From an uncultured Clostridia bacterium (lineage in GTDB: Bacteria > Bacillota > Clostridia > TANB77 > CAG-508): a stretch of 64,000 nt of DNA. The DNA is taken from NCBI GenBank assembly GCA_934157205.1, contig CAKPHJ010000001.1, forward strand, positions 43,423 through 107,422, written 5' to 3'. Shown in pieces: positions 54,593-63,803 of this stretch. A program made the translations under genes and the position numbers. The first letter of the stretch is position 1; each line of letters starts with the position of its first letter. Under the pieces are notes generated by a model. It saw nothing but the letters and a program-made list of their open reading frames with translations. It searched no databases and was not told the DNA's origin.

Positions 54593-54937
54593 ATGGGTAA
54601 AAGAGGTGGATTCCCAGGCGGTATGGGAGGATTCGGAGGAATGAATATAAATAGCCTTATGAAAGAAGCTAAAAAAATGCAAGCTGATATGCAAAAATCA
54701 CAAGAAGAATTAGCTGGAAAGGAATTTGAAGCATCAGCAGGCGGTGGGGCTATTAATGTAAAAGTTTCAGGAGAAAAAGTAATAAAAGAAATAAAAATAA
54801 AACCAGATGTTGTTGATCCAGATGATGTTGAAATGTTAGAAGACTTAATTTTAACATGTGTAAATGAAGCATTAAGAAAAGTAGATAGTGCACAAGCAGA
54901 TCAATTTGGCAAATATAATATTCCTGGATTAATGTAA
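54593..54937 (+). CDS. ybaB: Nucleoid-associated protein YbaB/EbfC
   Basis: A 114-residue protein with the YbaB core MKEAKKMQADMQKSQEELAG, SAGGGAINVKVSG and EVLEDLILTCVNEA-like helix. A Gly-rich start (GGFPGGMGGFGGMN) replaces the usual short N-terminus. It binds DNA as a dimer. Start 54593 is chosen over ATG 54584, which is too close to AAAGGAG. Confidence 0.95.
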   Translation: MGKRGGFPGGMGGFGGMNINSLMKEAKKMQADMQKSQEELAGKEFEASAGGGAINVKVSGEKVIKEIKIKPDVVDPDDVEMLEDLILTCVNEALRKVDSAQADQFGKYNIPGLM

Positions 54938-54953
54938 TTAACGGAGGAAACAA

Positions 54954-55553
54954 ATGTCATTATATTCACCATCAATAGAAAAATTAATAGAAAGTTTTGA
55001 AAGGCTTCCTAGTATTGGACATAAAACAGCTGCGAGACTTGCGTTTTATATATTAAATAGTTCAGAAGAGGAAACAAAAGAATTTGTTTCTTCTATTTTA
55101 AATGCAAAGAAAAATTTAAAATATTGTAGTAAATGTTTTAATATTTCAGATACAGATCCATGTTTTATATGTTCAAATCCAAAAAGAGATGAAAATATTA
55201 TATGTGTTGTAGAAGATGTAAGAGATATTATAGCAATGGAAAAAACACATGAATTTAAAGGTGTTTACCATGTATTACATGGTTCAATATCACCAATGAA
55301 TGGTGTTGGACCAGATGATATAAAAATAAAAGAATTACTAGCTAGATTAATGAATGGAACAGTAAAAGAGGTAATTTTAGCTACAAATCCAAGAGTTGAA
55401 GGAGAAGCAACGGCAATGTATTTGTCTAAATTAATAAAACCATTAGGTATTAAGGTTACTAGAATTGCTCATGGAATACCAGTTGGCGGAGATTTAGAAT
55501 ATACAGATGAAATTACTTTAACTAAAGCTTTAGAGGGAAGAAGAGAATTGTAA
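54954..55553 (+). CDS. recR: Recombination mediator RecR
   Basis: A 199-residue protein with the N-terminal HhH (FERLPSIGHKTAARLAFYIL), four-Cys zinc finger (CSKCFNISDTDPCFICSN) and Toprim domain (ICVVEDVRDIIAME, ATNPRVEGEATAMYL). It forms a DNA-clamp with RecO for RecA loading. GGAGG precedes the ATG. Confidence 0.96.
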   Translation: MSLYSPSIEKLIESFERLPSIGHKTAARLAFYILNSSEEETKEFVSSILNAKKNLKYCSKCFNISDTDPCFICSNPKRDENIICVVEDVRDIIAMEKTHEFKGVYHVLHGSISPMNGVGPDDIKIKELLARLMNGTVKEVILATNPRVEGEATAMYLSKLIKPLGIKVTRIAHGIPVGGDLEYTDEITLTKALEGRREL

Positions 55554-55610
55554 ATATTATTTTAACTTTGAGTTGTGAAACTTAAAGTTTCTTATAATTT
55601 CCTAGTATAT

Positions 55611-55655
55611 AAAAAGCTATATTACATATTAAATATATGCAATATAGCTTTTTTA
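55611..55655. terminator. Bidirectional terminator
   Basis: AAAAAGCTATATT / AATATAGCTTTTTT arms between the convergent recR operon and the glycosyltransferase gene. Confidence 0.85.
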
Positions 55656-55699
55656 TATTATATTAAAGTTTTCTAAAATTCCTATAATAGAAATATATT

Positions 55700-56827
55700 T
55701 TAATTGTTTAATAATATTTGGCATATGTCTTTAGTAGAATTTGGTTTTGCTAATAATTTTGTGTTAAATTTCATTTCTTCTAACTTGTCTGGAGTAGAGT
55801 ATAATGTATTAATTACTTCTGAAACATTAGTGTTTCTTTTTATCCAAATTGCTACACCTTTGCTTACAAGAAATTTTGCATTTTCTCTTTCTTGACCTGG
55901 TATAGGATTTATAATAATTATTGGCAAATGAGAAGCTAAACTTTCTGTAGTTGTTAAACCGCCAGGTTTTGTAACTACAAAGTCTGCAATACTCATTAAT
56001 TCTGGAATTTTATTTGAAAAACCTAAAATATGTATAAAGTTTTGAGCATTATTTCTTATTACAATTTCTTCAAAAGCTAATTTCATTTTTTCGTTTTTTC
56101 CAGCAATAGCAATTATTTGAGTGTTTATGCAATTTTGCACAAATGTTTCAAATATTTCAAATGTTCTAGATTTACCTAAACCAAATTCTCCTCCACCAAA
56201 AAATAAAATAGTTTTTTTATTTTTTTCTAAACCAAATTCAGACATGATTTTTTCTTTGTCATATTTTTGTAAAAATTTATTTGATAAAGGAATGCCTGTT
56301 ACAAATATTTTATTTTCTGGAATAGATTTTTTTTGTAATGATTTTTTCATTTTTTCATTTGATACAAAAAAATAATCTGTAAAGTCGCTTCCTATAAGCC
56401 ATTGGTCATGTGAAGCAAAGTCAGTCATGATTGTTGCAATTTTAGCATTAATTTTGCCTTTTCTTTTTAAATAACTACACATTTGACTTCCAAATGGGTG
56501 AGTAGAAATAATTAAATCTGGCTTTTTTAAACGCAAAAGTTTTAATAATTTTATAGCTAGAATTTCGTTAGATCTTGCGGAAATGTGAGCAACAGGACCT
56601 TTTTGAGAATCGTTATATAATTTTCCCCATACCCATGGAGCATTTTTTGCTAATTCTCTGTAAGCTATTGCAGAAACCTTTTCAATTGGTTTATTTACGT
56701 ATTTCATACAGTCTATTATTTCTACACTAATATCTTTATAATTGTTAATTAAATATTCGTTTATTGATTTTGCAGCATTTAGGTGGCCACCACCATATGA
56801 TGCGTAAAAAATTAAAATTTTTTTCAT
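55700..56827 (-). CDS. UgtP-like diacylglycerol glucosyltransferase (GT28/MGDG-synthase type)
   Basis: A 375-residue protein with the N-terminal MGDG-synthase motif YASYGGGHLNAAKSI, LIISTHPFGS, ILFFGGGEFGLGK and the donor-site TKPGGLTTTESLA. It transfers glucose or galactose from UDP-sugar to diacylglycerol to make glycolipids (lipoteichoic acid anchor). UDP-sugar could come from the enzymes at 33860 and 40316. Start 56827 is fixed by AAAGGAA; an upstream ATG is less likely. Confidence 0.9.
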   Translation of the reverse strand: MKKILIFYASYGGGHLNAAKSINEYLINNYKDISVEIIDCMKYVNKPIEKVSAIAYRELAKNAPWVWGKLYNDSQKGPVAHISARSNEILAIKLLKLLRLKKPDLIISTHPFGSQMCSYLKRKGKINAKIATIMTDFASHDQWLIGSDFTDYFFVSNEKMKKSLQKKSIPENKIFVTGIPLSNKFLQKYDKEKIMSEFGLEKNKKTILFFGGGEFGLGKSRTFEIFETFVQNCINTQIIAIAGKNEKMKLAFEEIVIRNNAQNFIHILGFSNKIPELMSIADFVVTKPGGLTTTESLASHLPIIIINPIPGQERENAKFLVSKGVAIWIKRNTNVSEVINTLYSTPDKLEEMKFNTKLLAKPNSTKDICQILLNN

Positions 56828-56972
56828 ATTTAGTTCCTTTCTAAAATCCATTTATATTTTATCATAAATAAAAAAAAAATTCAAAAAATTGGTATAGATT
56901 TCGTAAAAAAAGTTAAAAATATCAATAGAATGCAAACAATTCTTTGTTTGTAAAATTATAAAAGGTGGTAAT

Positions 56973-57447
56973 ATGAAAAATTTATTCAAATTTATGAGTG
57001 GAATTATTTTTGCAACAATACTTATTATGATAATAATATTATTAAAAAATGATAAATTAAATAATAATGTTTATGCTGCGTCTTCTGGTTCATCAGATAT
57101 ACAGCTTATGGCAAGAGCTATAAACGGAGAAGCACGAGGAGAGCCATATGAAGGTCAAGTTGCTGTTGGTGCGGTTATTTTAAATAGAGTAAAACATTCT
57201 CGGATTTCCAAATACAATTGCAGGAGTAATATATCAAAAAGGAGCATTTACAGCAGTTTCAGATGGTCAAATAAATGAACCAATAAGTAATAATTCAACT
57301 GTATATAAAGCTGCACAAGACGCTAAAAATGGTTGGGATCCTACAGGGGGTTGCATATATTATTTCAATCCTAATACTGCAACAAATAAATGGATTTGGT
57401 CAAGACCACTTGTAAAAACCATAGGGAAACATCGTTTTTGTAAATAA
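56973..57447 (+). CDS. sleB: Spore cortex-lytic enzyme SleB-like, +1 frameshift at CGG
   Basis: A signal/anchor helix (about 8-25) is followed by the hydrolase-2 domain: LMARAINGEARGEPYEGQVA (catalytic Glu53) and AVILNRVKHS. Codon 77 is then CGG (57201-57203), and the zero frame gives a non-homologous tail to a stop at 57278. Skipping the C at 57201 gives SGFPNTIAGVIYQKGAFTAV, then NGWDPTGGCIYYFNP and KWIWSRP..KTIGKHRFCK, the exact SleB C-terminal block. The product would be 157 residues. ypeB follows, the normal sleB-ypeB pair, so this is a needed germination gene rather than a relic. The N-terminal peptidoglycan-binding domain of larger SleB proteins is absent. Confidence 0.88.
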
Positions 57448-57485
57448 AAATTACAAAAGCAATAAAATATGAAAGGATGAATTTT

Positions 57486-58859
57486 ATGAATAAATTAATA
57501 GACTGGAAAAACAGATTGAAAAAAGGTCATATGTTAAGTATAATTTGTACATTATTAATTATTATTGCAATTTTAGGAATTTTGTTATATCGTAAACAAA
57601 AAGAATATAGACAAGCTTCAGAAAATTCTTACAATATGGCATTTTATGATTTAGTAGATTATGTACAAAATGTTGAAACATATCTTGCAAAATCATTAAT
57701 TTCATCTACTCCAGAACATGGAGCAGAAACATTAACTAACTTATGGAGAGAAGCAAATATGGCACAAAGTTATTTAGCTAGATTGCCAATTGAAAGTCAA
57801 GAATTAGAAAAAACAGAAAAATTTTTAAATCAAGTTAGTGATTATAGTTATTCTTTATCTAGGAAAAATATTTATAAAGAAAGCTTAACACAAGATGAAT
57901 TAAATAATTTAAAAGAATTACATTCATATAGTGTAGACTTAGAAAATACTTTAAATCAATTGTCTGAAGACCTAAATACTGGAAGGTTTGAATGGGGAGA
58001 GTTAACAAAAAAAGGTACAACATATTTAGCACAACAAGTAGATAATATTTCTAAAGAAAGTTTTAGCAACTTAGAAGAAAATTTTCACCAATATTCTGGA
58101 CTTATATATGATGGAGCTTTTTCTGAGCATATAACTAGTAGCGAAAAAAAGGGATTAACGGGTGATGATATTACAGAAGATCAAGCAAAACAAACGGCAG
58201 AAAAATTTTTAACAAAAGATAATATAAAAGAAATAAATAATTTAGGATATACTGAAAACTCTTCAATTCCTTCATATAATTTTAGTATAATAACTAATAA
58301 TAATGAAAGTGTTAATATATCTGTATCGAAAAAAGGTGGACATATTGTTTATATGAATTCAGACAGAAATGTAAATACTGAGGTAATATCACAAGAAGAA
58401 GCAAATGAAAAAGGAAAAGAGTTTTTAAAAGCAAGAGGTTTAGATAATATGAAAGAAACATATTATTTAAAACGAGACGGAATTGTAACTATAAACTATG
58501 CATATGAACAAAATAATGTTATTATGTATCCAGATTTAATAAAAGTTAAAGTTGCATTAGACAATGGTCAAATTCTTGGAATTGAGACAACAGGATATCT
58601 TAATAATCATACTATAAGAGATGTTTCAAATGTAAAAATATCTAAGGAAGAAGCTAAAAGGAATTTAAATAAAGATTTACAAATAGAAAGTGAAGGTTTA
58701 GCTGTAATTCCAACTGAGTGGAAAAGTGAACTATTATGTTATGAATTTAAAGGAAAAGTAGAAGATAGGGAATTTTTAGTATATATAAATGCAGAAAATG
58801 GAAGAGAAGAAGATATTTTAATTATAACTAATACACCAAATGGTACACTGACGATGTGA
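57486..58859 (+). CDS. ypeB: Germination protein YpeB
   Basis: A 457-residue protein: one N-terminal membrane helix (about 19-37), a helical region (about 40-215, ENSYNMAFYDLVDYVQNVET) and PepSY-like repeats (about 225-455, TEDQAKQTAEKFL and ISKEEAKRNLNKDL). YpeB stabilises and localises SleB in the spore. Start 57486 follows AAAGGA at suitable spacing. Located 38 nt after the SleB-like gene. Confidence 0.93.
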   Translation: MNKLIDWKNRLKKGHMLSIICTLLIIIAILGILLYRKQKEYRQASENSYNMAFYDLVDYVQNVETYLAKSLISSTPEHGAETLTNLWREANMAQSYLARLPIESQELEKTEKFLNQVSDYSYSLSRKNIYKESLTQDELNNLKELHSYSVDLENTLNQLSEDLNTGRFEWGELTKKGTTYLAQQVDNISKESFSNLEENFHQYSGLIYDGAFSEHITSSEKKGLTGDDITEDQAKQTAEKFLTKDNIKEINNLGYTENSSIPSYNFSIITNNNESVNISVSKKGGHIVYMNSDRNVNTEVISQEEANEKGKEFLKARGLDNMKETYYLKRDGIVTINYAYEQNNVIMYPDLIKVKVALDNGQILGIETTGYLNNHTIRDVSNVKISKEEAKRNLNKDLQIESEGLAVIPTEWKSELLCYEFKGKVEDREFLVYINAENGREEDILIITNTPNGTLTM

Positions 58860-59048
58860 TTCCCAATTTTTTCAAAAAATGAAAAACAAAGAGTTTATTG
58901 AAGAGAAACTAAAAATATTAAAGCAAATAAATAAATTTGTTTAGAAAGCTAAAATTGACATGTTTGAAAATAAAGCATAAAGTATAAGAAAGAATTATGA
59001 TTCTAGAAAATTAAAAAAAGAGTTGAAAAAAATATAGGAGGAACGCAA
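58860..59048. other. Intergenic region without visible features
   Basis: AT-rich spacer between ypeB and the 59049 gene. No terminator, promoter or gene is convincing. Confidence 0.5.
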
Positions 59049-59309
59049 ATGACTATTGAAGAATGTATAAAAAAAATAAAAGAAAAAACAAACCAAAAGG
59101 TAGAAATACAATTAAAAGGAATAATAACAACTCAAATTAAAATAAAAGAGCTAGAAATTAATTATGAAAATTATAATTTAATTTTAAAAGAAAAAAGCGA
59201 AAAAGAAAATAAAATAGAATTTAATATGTATCAATTAAGAAAGGCAAGTATAGTAGAAAATCAAATAGTGCTAGAATTTGAACAACTTCAAAATGTCTAT
59301 ATAAAATAA
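59049..59309 (+). CDS. Small 86-aa protein of unknown function
   Basis: An 86-residue protein with helix-beta pattern (MTIEECIKKIKEKTNQKVEI...LKGIITTQIKIKELEINYEN), starting behind ATAGGAGG. No motif recognised. It is on its own, with inverted repeats downstream. Confidence 0.55.
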   Translation: MTIEECIKKIKEKTNQKVEIQLKGIITTQIKIKELEINYENYNLILKEKSEKENKIEFNMYQLRKASIVENQIVLEFEQLQNVYIK

Positions 59310-59360
59310 TTTTAAGTGTTTAATAAATAAATGTTTATATAAAATAATTTCATTTGTTTA

Positions 59361-59427
59361 GTAATTATAGCTGTTTATATAATAGTAAATGAGCTTCTCC
59401 ACTATTATATAAACAGAGTTATAATAT
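59361..59427. repeat. Long palindrome (16-bp perfect arms)
   Basis: CTGTTTATATAATAGT (59371-59386) and ACTATTATATAAACAG (59401-59416) enclose a 14-nt loop AAATGAGCTTCTCC; outer ATTATA / TATAAT extends the stem. It lies between the convergent small gene (+) and XRE gene (-), so could be a bidirectional terminator, though the T-runs are weak. Confidence 0.55.
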
Positions 59428-59439
59428 TACTTTTATTTG

Positions 59440-59775
59440 TTATGTGTTTGTATCTTTAAAAGTTTTTGCAATGTTTTCACATAACTTTATATAAAATTTA
59501 TGTTCTTTTTTTGGTATAGTTTTTAATAATTCAGAAAAAGTAAAATCTGAATTTGATTGAGTTATACCATAAATTAAATAATCTAAACTTAAATCAAGTA
59601 TTTGAGCAATTTTAGTAATTGTTGAAATACTGCTAATACTTGTTCCTCTTTCAATTTCACTAATATAAGAAGGTGAAACATCTAATATTTCTGATAGTTT
59701 TTCTTGTGTCAATTTTAGTTCTTTTCTTTTCAATTTGATTCTTTGTCCTATTTCTACATAATTTAATTCGTTCAT
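59440..59775 (-). CDS. XRE-family transcriptional regulator
   Basis: A 111-residue protein with an N-terminal HTH (about 8-65): IGQRIKLKRKELKLTQEKLS, DVSPSYISEIERGTSISSIS, TITKIAQILDLSLDYLIYG: the standard helix-turn-helix of Cro/CI-type regulators. The C-terminal ~40 residues are a short dimerisation tail. AGAGGTG precedes ATG 59775. It stands alone and probably represses a nearby gene; no operator identified. Confidence 0.9.
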   Translation of the reverse strand: MNELNYVEIGQRIKLKRKELKLTQEKLSEILDVSPSYISEIERGTSISSISTITKIAQILDLSLDYLIYGITQSNSDFTFSELLKTIPKKEHKFYIKLCENIAKTFKDTNT

Positions 59776-59871
59776 TATAACACCTCTTTTTTTTGTATAT
59801 TTTATAATGAAAAATGAACAAATAAAACAAACTAAAACTGTTGCAGTTAAACTAAAAGTGATTAATTTAAA

Positions 59872-61503
59872 TTAATGTCTTTTATAAGTATCTTTTGAAA
59901 GCAATTGTGTTGAAATTACTTTTCCATCTTTTTTTAATATTTTATATGCTTCAGAATATATTGCTGTAGAAGTTCTACCTGTTTCATAAGAAGAAATTTC
60001 TACATCACAGTCATTGTCTTGTTTTAAACCAAAAATTTTAAAGTTTGCTATTCCACCAGAAACAGAACATACCAACTTAATTGGATAATCTCTATTATTT
60101 TTAAATTGAAAATCTATAGAGCCATAAACAACAGTTGCATCACGACTTGCAGTAACATAAGATGGCACAAATTGGTGATTAGTTCTTGAGGTTACTTCTA
60201 AATTTGCATAAACAACAGCATTATATAAAGTTGAAGTTATTTGACAAATACCACCACCAAGACCGTCTACAACTTCTCCTTGAACATATATAGCGGCTTC
60301 TTTATATCCAGCAGCAATTGTTCTTGCTCCTACTACTTTATTATAAGAAAAAGTTTCACCAGGCATTAAAACATAACCATTTATTTTATTTGCAGCTAAT
60401 ATTAAATTAGTAGTTCTATTTTTATTGCTTGTAGCATATTTTGTAGAAAACTCTGAAAGTAAGTCAGGAAATGCTTCAGTACCAATCATATTTGTTGTTA
60501 CATTTGGGTATAATATTTTTAAAGGAATAGTATATTCGTCTTTTTGTTCACTAGAAATTATATTTTTAGCTTCATCTACAGAAATTTTAAAATCCACACC
60601 ATTTTCAGATGGGTACACAGTAAATGGCTCTTTTGAATAATATGCATCTACAGGTTCTTTATAAATTTCATTGTGTATTGCTTCAATATCTATTGAATTA
60701 GGTGAGGCATTTTTAACAACAATTTCTACTGGTGTATCTGTACAAGAAAGAGATGATATTGATTCTTCAATTGCTGAAATTGTAGAATCAATGTCAATTA
60801 CATTACCTTCTTTTCCAGATGTAATTATTAAATTATTTCCATCTATGTAATAACTACTTTGAACAACAGCATCAGGTAATTGTGTTGAAATGTCTTCAAG
60901 ATTTTTGGTTAATTGTTCTTTATCTATGCTAAGAGTAGGATTTATATTTTGCTTTTTAAATAGTGTATATATAACAGATAAGTCGTTTTGAAAAATATTC
61001 CCATTTCTTGCTACATTATAAGCATTATTTACAGCTGTTTTGGTATCAAAAGAGGCTGAAATTTGTGAAAGTGAAATTGTTGCTTCAAAATCACCATGCT
61101 TTATTTTAATTTCTTCTGGTAAAGAATTTTTTAAATAATTATCAATATTGTATTTTGCATCAGATTTGCTCATATTTGATACATCAAAACCTTTAATTGA
61201 AACACCATAAGTTATATTTGAGTTTAAAATATTATAACCTGTAAATATTACAAATAAAAGTAAAAGTAATGTTATTATAAGTGTTATAATTAAACCAGCA
61301 AGCGCAACAGGTTCAGATTTGGTTTGAGCAAGTGGTGCAAATTGCGTTGCAGATGGTTGTAGTGCAACATTTGTGTTAATTTTTGATGAATTTGTAGTTG
61401 GCTCTGTTGGAAGATTATGAGTATGTTTTAATTCTTTATTTTGTTTTTGTAAATCTATATTTGATATTTCTTTATTATCTATAGTAGCATTTTTTTTGCT
61501 CAT
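59872..61503 (-). CDS. VanW-family protein with peptidoglycan-binding-like region
   Basis: A 543-residue membrane-anchored protein: cytoplasmic start (about 1-70, Thr/Gln-rich), membrane helix (about 72-95), a YoaR-like/PG-binding repeat region (about 100-330) and the VanW domain (about 355-490: NLILAANKINGYVLMPGETFSYN, GGGICQITSTLYNAV, SRTNHQFVPSYV). VanW proteins occur with vancomycin resistance clusters and widely in Clostridia as wall-binding proteins; exact role unknown. The ATG follows AAGGATG. Confidence 0.9.
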   Translation of the reverse strand: MSKKNATIDNKEISNIDLQKQNKELKHTHNLPTEPTTNSSKINTNVALQPSATQFAPLAQTKSEPVALAGLIITLIITLLLLLFVIFTGYNILNSNITYGVSIKGFDVSNMSKSDAKYNIDNYLKNSLPEEIKIKHGDFEATISLSQISASFDTKTAVNNAYNVARNGNIFQNDLSVIYTLFKKQNINPTLSIDKEQLTKNLEDISTQLPDAVVQSSYYIDGNNLIITSGKEGNVIDIDSTISAIEESISSLSCTDTPVEIVVKNASPNSIDIEAIHNEIYKEPVDAYYSKEPFTVYPSENGVDFKISVDEAKNIISSEQKDEYTIPLKILYPNVTTNMIGTEAFPDLLSEFSTKYATSNKNRTTNLILAANKINGYVLMPGETFSYNKVVGARTIAAGYKEAAIYVQGEVVDGLGGGICQITSTLYNAVVYANLEVTSRTNHQFVPSYVTASRDATVVYGSIDFQFKNNRDYPIKLVCSVSGGIANFKIFGLKQDNDCDVEISSYETGRTSTAIYSEAYKILKKDGKVISTQLLSKDTYKRH

Positions 61504-61663
61504 TGTTGCTTCATCCTTTCATAAAAATATCTAATATATTATATCATATTTTAGTAAAAAAAGAGAGAAAAACACAAAAAATGTCATAATAAAATAAAAA
61601 AATATACAAATAATATAAATGATAGTTACAAGTTGTAACAATTTATAAAAATAGGAGGTCTGT

Positions 61664-61843
61664 ATGTCTAAAAATAATAAACTAATATCTGAAAATTTGC
61701 GAGAAGAAATAGCTAAAGAGTTAGGAGTTTATGAACAAGTAAAAAAAGACGGAGGAAGCTGGCAAAATGTTTCTTCAAAAGATTGTGGAAATATAGTTTC
61801 TAAAGCGATAGAAATTGCAAATAGAAGTGTAGAAAATAAATAG
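61664..61843 (+). CDS. Small acid-soluble spore protein, alpha/beta-type
   Basis: A 59-residue gene with AGGAGG before ATG 61664 and stop TAG at 61841. LREEIAKELGVYEQVKKDGG then WQNVSSKDCGNIVSKAIEIA matches clostridial alpha/beta SASPs, including the ELG and NxVxKAIEIA helix patterns. SASPs coat spore DNA and protect it from UV and heat. A GTTACAA-G-TTGTAAC palindrome lies about 26 nt upstream of the ATG. It is too short for automatic callers with a 60-residue limit. Confidence 0.8.
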   Translation: MSKNNKLISENLREEIAKELGVYEQVKKDGGSWQNVSSKDCGNIVSKAIEIANRSVENK

Positions 61844-62205
61844 TATAAAATTTTTAAATATGAATTTTGAGAATTATTATAAAATTCCTTAAAAACCAAT
61901 TTATGCAAATTGAATTTGATATTTATTTTTGATATAATACGAAAGTAATAAAAAATTAAATATTATATAATAGGAAGGTTCTCTGAAATTCCTATTGTAG
62001 AAATAGATTGTACAGAAATTTGCATTTCAAATTTCGCACACGAACAAAGACGCGGACTTCAAAATGTTTTAATAAGTACTAAAATTACTAATGTCCGCGT
62101 TTGTTCTATATTTTAGTAATTTTAAATAATATAATATTAAATTTAAAAATAAAATTATAATAGACTGTTAATTTTAATAATTAAATAGAAGGGAAAAGTG
62201 AAAAA
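61844..62205 (+). promoter_or_regulatory. murF leader with alternative hairpins
   Basis: The 362-nt gap contains GAACAAA-GA-CGCGGAC (62042-62057) pairing with GTCCGCG-TTTGTTC (62093-62106). A second stem, AAAATTACTAA (62081-62091) with TTAGTAATTTT (62113-62123), straddles the second arm of the first. The two can nest only as a pseudoknot or exclude each other, an attenuator-like arrangement upstream of murF. I do not recognise a known riboswitch. Confidence 0.4.
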
Positions 62206-63595
62206 ATGAAATATTTAAATATAAAAAAAATATTAGATGTAACAAAAGGAAAAATGTTAACAGGAGATGAAAATTTTATATGCAAAGATTTTTCAAAAGA
62301 TACAAGAATAATTAAAAAAGGTGATACATACATAGGAATAAAAGGAGAAAAATTCGATGGCAATTTATTTTGGAAAGAGGCATTAGAAAAGGGTGCAGAA
62401 TGTGTAATAGTTTCAAATGTAAATATAACAAAAGAAGAAATAGAAAAATTTAAATCAAAAACAATAATAATAGTAGAAGATACATTAGAAGCTTTATATA
62501 AAATAGCAAAAGCTAAAAGAGAATTATACAATATACCAGTTATTGCAATTACTGGTAGTGTTGGGAAAACTAGTACAAAAGATATTGTAGCAAATGTTGT
62601 ATCAATTAAATATAAAACACTAAAAACAATACGGAAATAATAATAATAACATTGGATTACCATTTTCAATTTTAAGACTAAAAGATGAAGAAGCAATGGT
62701 GCTTGAAATGGGAATGAATCATTTTGGAGAAATAAGCTTATTAACAAGCATAGCACGTCCCAATATAGCAATAATTACAAATATTGGAACATCACACATA
62801 GGAAATTTAGGTTCAAGAGAAAATATATTAAAGGCCAAATTAGAAATCTTAGAAGGAATGGACAAAAAACTATTAATTCTAAATAATGACAACGATTTAT
62901 TACATAAATATAACTTAGAAAATACAAGCATAAAAAAATATACATATGGAATTGAAAATGAATCTAATATAATTGCAAAAAATATACAATTAGATAAATA
63001 TGACAGCAATTTTACATGTGTTGCAAATGGTGAAGAATTTATAATTAATGTGCCCGTAGGAGGAATGCATTTTGTTTATAATGCATTATGTGCAGTAACA
63101 GTTGGAATTGCCATTGGGCTTACTACAGAGCAAATAAAAAAAGGAATTGAAACATTTGAATTAACTAAAAAAAGAATGGACATAACAGAATTAAAAAACG
63201 GTGTAACAATTATAAATGATAGTTATAATGCTAGTTTTGAATCAATGCAAGCTTCATTAAAATATTTAGGACTTTTAAATGCCAAAAGAAAAATTGCGGT
63301 ACTTGGTGATATGTTTGAATTAGGTGACTATGCTAAAATTCTTCATGAAAAAGTAGGGGAAGAAGTAGTTAAAAACAATATTGATATTTTAATTTGTTGT
63401 GGAGAAAATGCTAAAAGTATAGCAGAAACAGCTAAAAACAAAGGAATGTCAGAAAAAAATATATATTATTTTGAAAGTAAGGACAATATCTTCAATTTTA
63501 TTACGGAAAATACACAAAAAGGTGATGTTGTTTTATTTAAAGCGTCAAATGGAATGAAATTTTTTGAAATAGTTGATAAAATTTTAAATTTTTAG
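62206..63595 (+). CDS. murF: UDP-MurNAc-tripeptide D-alanyl-D-alanine ligase, +1 frameshift at CGG
   Basis: The N-terminal part reads DFSKDTRIIKKGDTYIGIKG and the Mur ligase P-loop GSVGKTSTKD (about 113-122). Codon 143 is CGG (62632-62634), then AAA TAA. Skipping the C at 62632 gives ATA-GGA and restores KTIGNNNNNIGLPFSILRLK followed by MVLEMGMNHFGEISLLTSIA, exactly the MurF GN-x-NN-IG-P and E-M-G motifs, then ITNIGTSHIGNLGSREN and the C-terminal domain. The result is 462 residues, normal for MurF. murF is essential and usually single copy, so a real null mutation is implausible. Start 62206 has AGAAGGGAA. Confidence 0.9.
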
Positions 63596-63700
63596 TAAGT
63601 AATTAAAAAATTAGCTTGTTAAAATATATGTAAATAATTATTGTTGAATATTGATAGCATATAAAAGATTTGTGAACCTGGATTAAATGTGTAAAATGTT

Positions 63701-63740
63701 AAAACCTGTATAAAAATGTATTTATTTTATACAGGTCTTT
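63701..63740 (+). terminator. murF terminator
   Basis: ACCTGTATAAAA / TTTTATACAGGT stem with a 9-nt loop followed by CTTTTATT. Confidence 0.85.
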
Positions 63741-63803
63741 TATTATGAAAATATATCTATATATTTTATGAAAAATTTTAATAATGGATTTAACATTATA
63801 TTT

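Noticed and set aside
62696..63595. A short stand-alone Mur-ligase gene starting at 62696
   Set aside because: Lacks the P-loop domain; the sequence between 62633 and 62696 completes MurF in the same frame, so it is the second part of murF.
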